DNA of 5,200 bases from Acidobacteriota bacterium (lineage in GTDB: Bacteria; Acidobacteriota; Thermoanaerobaculia; Multivoradales; JAHEKO01): NCBI GenBank assembly GCA_006227875.1, contig SBFI01000427.1, positions 1-5,200 on the forward strand. Direction: 5' to 3'. This document shows, one piece after another, positions 1 to 5,200 of the stretch (its first letter is position 1; each line of letters starts with the position of its first letter). Under the pieces are notes generated by a model that saw only the letters and a list, made by a program, of their open reading frames with translations, did no database searches and was not told the DNA's origin. The position numbers and the translations under genes were made by a program.

Positions 1-1839
1 CAGCATGGCAAAGACGAAGAGCCGATCGTCTTCAACTGGGATACACCGCTGATCATCAGCCCCCACTCGCACACCCGGCTCTACTTCGCCGGCAATCGGC
101 TCTTCCGCAGCGACGACCGCGGGGACACCTGGCGGCCGGTAAGCCCGGACCTGTCGAGAAAGATCGACCGCAACCGTCTGGAGGTCATGGGCAGGGTGTG
201 GAGCGTCGACGCCGTGGCCAAGAATCGGTCGACATCTCAATACGGCAACATCGTGTCCTTGGCCGAGTCGCCGCTGGTAGAGGGTCTGATCTATGCCGGC
301 ACCGACGACGGCCTGATCCAGGTGACCGAGGACGGTGGCGAGACTTGGAGAAAGGTCGAGAGCTTCCCCGGCGTGCCATCGACGACCTATGTCGGCTACA
401 TCGTCGCCTCACAACACGACGCCGACACCGTTTATGCCGCCTTCAACAACCACAAGAACGCCGATTTCAAGCCCTATGTCCTCGAGAGCACCGACCGCGG
501 ATCCACCTGGACCTCGATCTCCGGTGATCTGCCGGAGCGGGGGTCGGTCTACTCGTTGGCCGAAGACCATGTAAATCCCGACCTGCTCTTTGCAGGTACC
601 GAGTTCGGTGCTTTCTTCACCCTCGAGGCTGGCGGCAAGTGGATTCAGCTCGAGGGGGGAATTCCGACCATCGCCGTGCGCGACATGCAGATCCAGCAGC
701 GGGAGAACGACCTGGTGCTGGCGACGTTTGGCCGCGGCTTCTACATCCTGGACGACTACTCACCGCTCCGCCGGCTGAACCGGGAGACGCTGGAGAACGA
801 CACCGTGTTGTTCCCGGTCAAGGATGCCTGGATGTACATGGAGAGCTATCCCCTCGGCATGCCCGGCAAGGGCTTTCTGGGTGATTCCTTCTACAGTGCG
901 CCCAACCCGCCCTTTGGCGCGGTCATCACCTACTACCTGGCCGAAGATCTGAAGTCCCGCAAAGATCTCCGGCAGGAGGCGGAAAAAGAGCTGGTGGAGA
1001 AGGGCGAGCCGGTCTACTACCCGAGTTGGGACGATCTGCGGGCCGAGGATCGGGAGGAGAAACCGGTGGTCATGCTCACCGTTCGTGACGCGGCGGGCAA
1101 CGTGGTGCGGCGCCTGACCGGACCCACCAAGGCCGGCTTTCACCGGCTGGCCTGGGATCTGCGGTATCCGCCATCGACCCCGACCAGTCTCGAGCCCTTT
1201 CCCGCCGACAACCCTTTCAGGCAGCCGCCAAAGGGGCCGATGGTGGTGCCCGGGACCTACCAGGTGTCGCTGGCCAAGATCGTCGACGGGGTCGTGACGC
1301 CGGTGGGCGAGACCCAGAGCTTCGACACCGTGCCGCTCGGTACCGCCACCCTGGCGGCCGCCGACAAAGCGGAGCTGCTCGCCTTCCAGCAGAAGACCGC
1401 TAGGCTGCAAAGGGGGGTGCTGGGAGCCGTCAAGGCGGCGGATGAAGCCCAAAACCGCCTCAGCCACATCAAGAAGGCGATCACCGATACCCCGCAGGCC
1501 GATCCTGCCTTGATGGACCGGGCCCTCTCCCTCGAGACGCAGCTCGAGGACATCCAGGTCGAGCTGTCGGGGGACAAGGTGGTCAGCTCACGCAGCGAGC
1601 GGACACCGATGTCGATCACCGGTCGCGTCAATCGGATCGTGGGTGCCCAGTGGACGTCCACCGCGGCTCCGACCCAGACCAACCGCGACGCCTATGACAT
1701 CGCCAGCGAGGAGTTCTCGGAGGTGCTGGCGAAGCTCCGGGCACTCATCGGTGACGACCTCGTCCAGCTGGAGCAGGATCTCGAGGCGGCCGGTGGGCCG
1801 TGGACTCCGGGACGGCTGCCCAACTGGCAGCAGGAGTAG
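1..1839 (+). CDS. BNR-repeat (sortilin/VPS10-like) beta-propeller protein, 3' part
   Basis: The frame is open from base 1 to a TAG stop, giving 612 residues with the N-terminus (and any signal peptide) outside the window. Asp-box/BNR motifs of the S-x-D-x-G-x-T-W type occur at residues 37-44 (SDDRGDTW), 109-116 (TEDGGETW) and 163-170 (STDRGSTW), with a degenerate one near 207-215. At about 239-252 comes LATFGRGFYILDD, the GT-HGRG-ILDD-like signature that closes the propeller in bacterial sortilin-type proteins. After it, residues about 355-392 look like a FlgD/Fn3-like beta domain (VVRRLTGPTKAGFHRLAWDL). The C-terminal stretch from about 455 to 600 is charged and helical. Relatives are usually annotated as glycosyl hydrolase or WD40/YVTN/BNR-like proteins and are mostly secreted. 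Asp boxes are structural, so a sialidase or other hydrolase activity cannot be claimed. The ATG at 187 is internal, because clear BNR sequence precedes it in frame. The gene stands alone on its strand here, followed by a strong terminator. Confidence 0.9.
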   Translation, partial: QHGKDEEPIVFNWDTPLIISPHSHTRLYFAGNRLFRSDDRGDTWRPVSPDLSRKIDRNRLEVMGRVWSVDAVAKNRSTSQYGNIVSLAESPLVEGLIYAGTDDGLIQVTEDGGETWRKVESFPGVPSTTYVGYIVASQHDADTVYAAFNNHKNADFKPYVLESTDRGSTWTSISGDLPERGSVYSLAEDHVNPDLLFAGTEFGAFFTLEAGGKWIQLEGGIPTIAVRDMQIQQRENDLVLATFGRGFYILDDYSPLRRLNRETLENDTVLFPVKDAWMYMESYPLGMPGKGFLGDSFYSAPNPPFGAVITYYLAEDLKSRKDLRQEAEKELVEKGEPVYYPSWDDLRAEDREEKPVVMLTVRDAAGNVVRRLTGPTKAGFHRLAWDLRYPPSTPTSLEPFPADNPFRQPPKGPMVVPGTYQVSLAKIVDGVVTPVGETQSFDTVPLGTATLAAADKAELLAFQQKTARLQRGVLGAVKAADEAQNRLSHIKKAITDTPQADPALMDRALSLETQLEDIQVELSGDKVVSSRSERTPMSITGRVNRIVGAQWTSTAAPTQTNRDAYDIASEEFSEVLAKLRALIGDDLVQLEQDLEAAGGPWTPGRLPNWQQE

Positions 1840-1867
1840 GCGCGAAAAGCCGGCTCCAGAGAAATAC

Positions 1868-1908
1868 AAACCCCGCTGCGCACAGGGCGCAGCGGGGTTT
1901 TTTTGTTT
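1868..1908 (+). terminator. Rho-independent terminator of the BNR gene, possibly bidirectional
   Basis: An 11-bp perfect GC-rich stem (CCCCGCTGCGC at 1871-1881, GCGCAGCGGGG at 1887-1897) closes a 5-base loop (1882-1886). Three A:T pairs extend it to 14 bp (1868-1870 with 1898-1900). On the plus strand it runs into seven Ts (1898-1904), then G and three more Ts, which is a textbook intrinsic terminator 29 bases after the TAG of the BNR gene. Read on the minus strand, the same stem is followed by TTTGTATTTC, a weaker U-rich tract. It could therefore also end HU transcripts, about 110 bases past the HU stop. Confidence 0.95.
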
Positions 1909-1958
1909 CCAAGCGGTGGTGAGTCGTGGCGCAGCGATCATCTCGCTGCAGCCTACCT

Positions 1959-1980
1959 CCCCTCCGGGTCCCGGACGGGG
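1959..1980. other. Short inverted repeat in the convergent spacer
   Basis: CCCC-TCCGG (1959-1967) pairs with CCGGA-GGGG (1971-1980, one bulged C at 1976) around a 3-base loop. It lies between the HU stop and the intrinsic terminator. There is no T tract on either side, so it is not a canonical intrinsic terminator. It could stabilise the 3' end of the HU messenger or pause polymerase. The rest of the 1840-2011 spacer shows no gene. Confidence 0.35.
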
Positions 1981-2011
1981 AAGGCTGACCGTTCCAGCCT
2001 ACCGAGACAGC

Positions 2012-2305
2012 TTACTCGGCGATCCGATCCTTCAGACCCTTGCCGGGCTTGAAGAACGGGTACTTCTTGGCCGCGATCATGATCGTCGCGCCCGTCGCTG
2101 GGTTGCGGCCCTGGCGGGCGGCACGGCTCTTCGTGCCGAAGACGCCGAAACCCGGAAGCTGGACCTTGCCACCGGCATCCAACTCGATGGCAATAATGCC
2201 TTCGCCCGGCTTGGTACCGAACATGGTGTTGACGATCTCGAGTGCCTTGGCCTGGGAAAGATCACACTTTCTGGCCAGCTTTTCAGCCATCTCGCTCTTG
2301 TTCAT
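2012..2305 (-). CDS. hup: HU-family nucleoid DNA-binding protein
   Basis: The 97-residue product matches the HU/IHF family along its full length: MNKSEMAEKLARK start, GFGVF at 52-56, a basic beta-arm at about 57-78 with RNPATG at 67-72, and a C-terminal FKPGKGLKD at 85-93. In the family, the dimer grips DNA with the two arms, and the proline in the RNP turn (P69 here) intercalates and bends it. HU acts in nucleoid compaction and assists replication, recombination and transcription. Compared with the 90-residue E. coli HU, the distance from D15 to the GFG motif is about six residues longer. The extra residues include Pro-Gly (TKPGEG, 31-36) in the segment normally occupied by helix 2. The ATG is supported by AAGGAG five bases upstream, and the stop is TAA. 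It is the last gene of the minus-strand run and lies 169 bases from its upstream neighbour, so it is probably transcribed from its own promoter. HU rather than IHF is preferred because of the consensus arm, but paralogues cannot be excluded. Confidence 0.95.
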   Translation of the reverse strand: MNKSEMAEKLARKCDLSQAKALEIVNTMFGTKPGEGIIAIELDAGGKVQLPGFGVFGTKSRAARQGRNPATGATIMIAAKKYPFFKPGKGLKDRIAE

Positions 2306-2310
2306 CTGCG

Positions 2311-2316
2311 CTCCTT
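2311..2316 (-). promoter_or_regulatory. Ribosome binding site of the HU gene
   Basis: AAGGAG on the minus strand, five bases before the ATG at 2305-2303. It is the strongest Shine-Dalgarno match in the window, as expected for an abundant nucleoid protein, and it fixes the start codon. Confidence 0.8.
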
Positions 2317-2430
2317 AACGTGAGTTGATTTGAAATCCCTGCGGTTCGTGGCGGCGAGGATATCCCCGTACCCCTCCGGGCCGCGTAATCTCTCCGCTGC
2401 CTCCGAACCGAAGTCTCCGTGGACCTGCGG

Positions 2431-2448
2431 AGTCTAACACGATTTTTT
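2431..2448 (-). promoter_or_regulatory. Candidate extended -10 promoter for HU with an upstream A tract
   Basis: On the minus strand, TGT-TAGACT (2439-2431) resembles an extended -10 element: TGn followed by four of six matches to TATAAT. A run of six As (2448-2443) lies just upstream. No good -35 box sits at 16-18 bases: TTGGCA (near 2454-2449) is only 11 bases from the -10. If used, transcription would start near 2424 and leave a leader of about 119 nt. This rests on pattern matching alone, and sigma-factor preference in this organism is unknown. Confidence 0.3.
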
Positions 2449-2474
2449 GCCAAAAGACCAGCGAAATGCAGGCG

Positions 2475-3143
2475 TCAAGCAAAGGTTGTGACCTTTTCCA
2501 GCGGCTTCTTCTCGATATCGGGCACCACGGCATCCTCGGCTGGATAGCCGACAACCAGCAGCAGGTAGGGCCGCTCGTGCGCGGGCCGGTCGAGAATCTC
2601 GTTCAGAAACCGCATCGGCGATGGCGTGTGGGTCAGGGTGGCCAGCCCGGCGAGGTGCAGTGCGGTGATGAGCATCCCGGTGGCGATGCCGACCGATTCG
2701 TTGACGTAGTAGTGCTTGAACTGCCTACCCTCGGCATCGACGCCGTGGAGCTGGGCAAAGATGGCGATGAGATAGGGTGCCGTCTCCAGAAAGGGCTTGT
2801 GCTCGTCGGTGCCCAGGGGTCTGAGGGCCTCCAGCCACTCCTCGGGCGCCCGCCGCTCGTAGAACTCCCGCTCCTCCTTCTCCGCCGCGCTCCGGATACG
2901 GCTCTTGGTCTCCGGCTCCGCCACCACGACAAAGTGCCAGGGCTGGCGATTGGCGCCGCTGGGGGCCGAGTTGGCCGCCCGCAGACAGTCTTCGATGACC
3001 TCTCGAGCAACCGGCCGGTCGGAGAAATGTCTTACCGACCTCCTTCTTTTCATATCGGCCAGGAATCTGCTGGCCCGGGCCGCCATCTCCTCGGGCGGCA
3101 GCTCTTGAAAGTCGGGGAGGGGTAAGAATCCGGGTTTTGTCAT
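2475..3143 (-). CDS. FMN-dependent nitroreductase family protein, iodotyrosine deiodinase-like
   Basis: Numbered from the ATG at 3143-3141, the 222-residue product carries the FMN-binding RRRSVRHFSDRPV (33-45), SAPSGANRQPWHF (59-71), the HYYVNESVGIATG segment (144-156), a TLTHTP loop (169-174) near the flavin, and GYP (199-201) with a C-terminal PDI-KKPLE. Within the nitroreductase fold this pattern is that of the iodotyrosine deiodinase (IYD) subgroup rather than NfsA/NfsB, BluB or SagB. The lid residues that bind the amino-acid part of halotyrosine in mammalian IYD appear here with the same spacing: E91, Y95 (four later) and K116 (21 after Y95). IYD enzymes use reduced FMN for reductive dehalogenation of halotyrosines, and bacterial homologues are soluble. 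The physiological substrate here is unknown. The ATG was chosen because GGAG lies eight bases upstream; a GTG nine bases earlier (3152) would add three residues. The gene lies 48 bases after the MscS-family gene and may share its transcript. No electron-supplying reductase is visible. Confidence 0.9.
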   Translation of the reverse strand: MTKPGFLPLPDFQELPPEEMAARASRFLADMKRRRSVRHFSDRPVAREVIEDCLRAANSAPSGANRQPWHFVVVAEPETKSRIRSAAEKEEREFYERRAPEEWLEALRPLGTDEHKPFLETAPYLIAIFAQLHGVDAEGRQFKHYYVNESVGIATGMLITALHLAGLATLTHTPSPMRFLNEILDRPAHERPYLLLVVGYPAEDAVVPDIEKKPLEKVTTFA

Positions 3144-3151
3144 GCCAGGCA

Positions 3152-3177
3152 CTCCATCCGGCCTTCCAAACGGCCGG
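3152..3177 (-). promoter_or_regulatory. RBS and adjoining hairpin before the deiodinase-like gene
   Basis: The minus strand carries CCGGCC (3177-3172), an 8-base loop, and GGCCGG (3163-3158). This is a 6-bp all-GC stem ending two bases before GGAG (3155-3152). That Shine-Dalgarno sequence is eight bases from the ATG at 3143. There is no U tract, so it is not an intrinsic terminator. In the 48-base space between the two genes it may affect messenger stability or ribosome access. The role is inferred. Confidence 0.4.
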
Positions 3178-3191
3178 CGCCGATCCAGGTT

Positions 3192-4265
3192 TCAGTCGTC
3201 CTCGGAGGGGGACACCTGGTGCAGGTAGACGTCGCGCTTGGGATAGGGGATTTCGATTCCCTCCGCCGCGAACCGCTTGTAGACCTCGGTGTTGAGGGCG
3301 TCCAGGACCCGACCCCGGAGGACCGGCTCGTGGATCCAACCCATGAGCTCGAAGTCGAGCCCGGAATCGCCAAAGCGCCGAAACCGAACCCGGGGCTCGG
3401 GATCGTCGTCGACCGAGGGGTTGCCCTCGGCGATCTCCATCAGCACCCGGCGAACCCGGTCCACATCCGAGCCGTAGGCCACACCCACCTTGACCCGGAT
3501 GCGCTCCTTCTCCCATCGTCCGCCGCTCTCGTTGATGATCTTGGCGTTGCCGATCACGGCGTTGGGGACTGTGACCTCGATGTCGTCGCGTGTCAACAGC
3601 CGGGTGCTGCGCAGCCCCACATCGGTCACCTGACCCCGCTCACCGCTCTCCAGCACGACGAAATCGCCCACCTGGTAGGGAGCGTCGGCGAGGATGAAGA
3701 AGCCGGAAAAGAGGTTGGCCAGGGTGTCCTTGGCGGCGAAGCCCAGGGCGATGCCGGCTATACCGCCGGTCATCAGCAGACCGCCGACATCGATTCCCCA
3801 GGTGAGAAACAGGAAGTAGAGCCCACCACCCACCACCAGCACCTTGACGGTGGTGTCGAACAGAGAAAGGGTCCTTGGCTGGATCAGCGTCACCCGGTCT
3901 TCGAACTTGCTGAGGACCTCGAGGATCAGCGAGGAGGCTCCCAGCACGAAGATCACCCAGACCAGAAGCGCACAGGACTTGATGATCCGGTGGAGAAGAG
4001 TCTCGTAGGTGGCGGGCAGGTCGAGCTGGAGGCTGGCCAGCCAGAGCCCGATGAGCACGACGGTGACGAAGATCGGTCGGTGGATGAGGCGAATCATCTG
4101 ATCGTCGATCTCGGTCTTTGTTCTCCTCGCCCAGCGAGCGAGACCGCGCGAGATGATCCAGTCCACCACCTTGCCGATCACCAGGAAGATGACGATCAGC
4201 ACCCCCGCCCGGAGATACTGGTGGTCACCAAAAAGCGCCAAGAAATCCTGGTAGTACTCGGTCAA
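3192..4265 (-). CDS. MscS-family mechanosensitive ion channel
   Basis: The 357-residue membrane protein has predicted membrane segments near 18-38, 65-82, 95-116 and 138-157, followed by the pore helix region GGIAGIALGFAAKDTLANLF (167-186). The Gly/Ala-rich pore helix, the following SGFFILADAPYQVGDFV and the beta domain through VPNAVIGNAKIIN (233-245) are the MscS hallmark. The C-terminal alpha/beta part ends in the family motif FAAEGIEIPYPKRDVYL (332-348). E. coli MscS has 286 residues and three membrane helices; the additional N-terminal helices put this protein with the larger five-helix type. In the family it is a heptameric channel of the inner membrane that opens under membrane tension during hypo-osmotic shock. 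The start is TTG, with GGAG seven bases upstream, and overlaps the upstream symporter stop by four bases (TTGA). No upstream ATG or GTG is available in frame, and the next internal Met (57) would delete the first helix. Ion preference and gating threshold cannot be read from sequence. Confidence 0.95.
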   Translation of the reverse strand: MTEYYQDFLALFGDHQYLRAGVLIVIFLVIGKVVDWIISRGLARWARRTKTEIDDQMIRLIHRPIFVTVVLIGLWLASLQLDLPATYETLLHRIIKSCALLVWVIFVLGASSLILEVLSKFEDRVTLIQPRTLSLFDTTVKVLVVGGGLYFLFLTWGIDVGGLLMTGGIAGIALGFAAKDTLANLFSGFFILADAPYQVGDFVVLESGERGQVTDVGLRSTRLLTRDDIEVTVPNAVIGNAKIINESGGRWEKERIRVKVGVAYGSDVDRVRRVLMEIAEGNPSVDDDPEPRVRFRRFGDSGLDFELMGWIHEPVLRGRVLDALNTEVYKRFAAEGIEIPYPKRDVYLHQVSPSEDD

Positions 4266-5200
4266 TGCTTTTCTCCGTCGGTCTGTCGAGTCGATCCGGG
4301 CAAGACTATCTCACCCATCAGCAGCCTGCCGATCTCGCCACCCAACACCAGTAGGGCGATGAGGTTGGGGATGGCCATGATGCCGTTCAAGAGATCGGCC
4401 CAGGCCCAGATCGCCCGGGCGCCGGCGAGCGCGCCGCCGAGGATGGCAACGCAATACAAAACCCGATAGGGCTTTCGTACCCTGGGGCCAAGCAGGTAGA
4501 CGGCGCTCTGCTCGCCGTAGAAGGCCCAGGTGATGAGTGTCGTCAGCCCGAAGAGCAGAGAGGCGGCGAGTACCAGCGGCCCGCCCTTCGGCCCCAGACC
4601 CGAGATGAAGGCCTCCGCGGTGAGCACGGTCGAGTCGAGACCCGAGGTCCAGACCCCGCTTGCCAGCAGCGCCAGCCCGGTGGCCGAGGAGACGACCAGA
4701 GTGTCGAGGAACACCCCGAGCATCGCCACCTTTCCCTGGCGGATGGGGTCGTTGGTCTTGGCCGAGGCGTGGGCGATCGGCACCGAGCCGGTGCCGGCCT
4801 CGTTGGAATAGACACCCCGGGCGACGCCAAACCGGAAAGCCTCACGCACACCGGCGCCCAGGAATCCACCGGTCGCCGCCACCGGTGAGAAGGCGTGCTC
4901 GAATACCAGCCCCAGCGCGGGCAGCAGGGCGTCGCGAAAGACAAAGAGCACACCCGCGGCGCCGGCGAGATAGAGAAGCCCCATAAAGGGAGCCAGAAAC
5001 TCGGACACCCGAGCGATAATGCGCACCCCGCCGAGGATGACGGCACCGGTGGCCAGCGCCACCGCGAGACAGGTGGCGATCGGTCTCCATCCCAGCTCGG
5101 AGGCCGCTACCAGCGCCATCGAGTTGCTCTGGACGGTGGTGGTGGCCAGCAGGGTCTTGAGCGCCAGGCCAAAGGCAAAGAAGGCGGCGATCCTCCGCCA
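4262..5200 (-). CDS. AGCS-family sodium:alanine/glycine symporter, 3' part
   Basis: The frame stays open to the right edge, giving the last 312 residues; family members are usually about 450-500 long, so roughly the first third is missing. The ATG at 5119 is internal: the 27 residues before it (WRRIAAFF... to TTTVQSNS) match the helix that carries VQxNS in this family. The strongest marker is GVARGVYSNEAGTGS at 125-139, continuing into PIAHASAKT, the AGCS signature. Further support comes from LDTLVV (166-171), ITWAFYGEQSAVYLLG (223-238) and the terminal WADLLNGIMAIPNLIALL helix (267-284). In the family these inner-membrane carriers import alanine or glycine with Na+ (or H+). The C-terminal tail is short and polar. 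The family often has a Gly-Asn before the VQxNS motif, whereas here the residues are Ala-Thr-Thr-Thr, so substrate preference may differ. The gene is followed, with a 4-base overlap, by the MscS-family channel; any promoter lies outside the window. Confidence 0.93.
   Translation of the reverse strand, partial: WRRIAAFFAFGLALKTLLATTTVQSNSMALVAASELGWRPIATCLAVALATGAVILGGVRIIARVSEFLAPFMGLLYLAGAAGVLFVFRDALLPALGLVFEHAFSPVAATGGFLGAGVREAFRFGVARGVYSNEAGTGSVPIAHASAKTNDPIRQGKVAMLGVFLDTLVVSSATGLALLASGVWTSGLDSTVLTAEAFISGLGPKGGPLVLAASLLFGLTTLITWAFYGEQSAVYLLGPRVRKPYRVLYCVAILGGALAGARAIWAWADLLNGIMAIPNLIALLVLGGEIGRLLMGEIVLPGSTRQTDGEKH
4273..4276 (-). promoter_or_regulatory. Ribosome binding site supporting the TTG start of the MscS-family gene
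   Basis: GGAG (within CGGAGAAAAGCATTG on the minus strand) lies inside the last codons of the symporter gene, seven bases before the TTG. It decides the unusual start codon and fits translational coupling: ribosomes finishing the symporter at TGA are already at the next start. Confidence 0.65.

Noticed and set aside
760..1467. 235-codon minus-strand frame inside the BNR gene
   Set aside because: Antisense shadow of the BNR-protein coding frame, with no recognisable domain.
1643..2323. 226-codon plus-strand frame crossing the terminator and the HU gene
   Set aside because: It runs through a strong terminator and antisense to HU; no family resemblance.
1959..2380. The 10-mer CCCCTCCGGG at 1959-1968 and 2371-2380 flanking HU as a mobile-element or attachment repeat
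   Set aside because: A 10-base GC-rich match is within chance expectation, and HU shows no sign of mobility.
2443..2448. Plus-strand T run as a terminator
   Set aside because: The nearest stem (2415-2432) is weak and about ten bases away, and no plus-strand gene ends there. The run reads better as a minus-strand A tract upstream of the HU promoter.
2466..3125. 219-codon plus-strand frame opposite the deiodinase-like gene
   Set aside because: It is antisense to a well-recognised family protein, and its composition shows no motif.
3144..3152. GTG at 3152 as the start of the deiodinase-like gene
   Set aside because: The GTG overlaps the GGAG that is well placed for the ATG at 3143; the ATG is the simpler choice, though the GTG is not excluded.
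2725..3516. 263-codon minus-strand frame spanning the channel/deiodinase junction
   Set aside because: It overlaps two recognised genes in another frame; the product is Gly/Arg/Ala-rich low-complexity sequence.
3219..4469. 416-codon open frame on the plus strand opposite the MscS-family gene
   Set aside because: It lies antisense to a clear channel gene and to the end of the symporter. Its product is rich in His, Asp, Gln and Pro with no domain pattern, as expected of an antisense shadow in GC-rich DNA.

Overview
The window is a GC-rich (about 60-65 % by eye), densely coded bacterial chromosome segment. The secreted BNR/sortilin-like repeat protein, the HU variant and the bacterial iodotyrosine-deiodinase-like flavoprotein suggest an environmental bacterium of the Acidobacteriota or a similar lineage. 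That placement is an inference from gene style, because no marker gene is present.

Layout: positions 1-1839 hold the 3' part of a plus-strand gene for a large BNR-repeat (sortilin/VPS10-type beta-propeller) protein. It is followed by a strong intrinsic terminator at 1868-1908. Everything after that lies on the minus strand and is read from the right edge leftwards: the 3' part of an AGCS-type sodium:alanine/glycine symporter gene (5200-4262), an MscS-family mechanosensitive channel (4265-3192), an FMN nitroreductase of the iodotyrosine deiodinase-like subgroup (3143-2475), and an HU-family nucleoid protein (2305-2012). The plus-strand gene and the HU gene converge on the 1840-2011 spacer, where the terminator can work for both strands.

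The symporter and channel genes overlap by 4 bases (TTGA) and are probably translationally coupled. Together they suggest a membrane pair for amino-acid/sodium uptake and turgor release. The deiodinase-like gene follows after 48 bases and may be co-transcribed. HU is separated by 169 bases and probably has its own promoter and a leader of roughly 120 nt.

I see no mobile element, CRISPR array, tRNA or rRNA, and nothing that supports a wholly new system. The points most worth checking are the intact E/Y/K substrate triad of the deiodinase-like enzyme, the lengthened helical region and long leader of HU, and the coupled symporter/channel pair.
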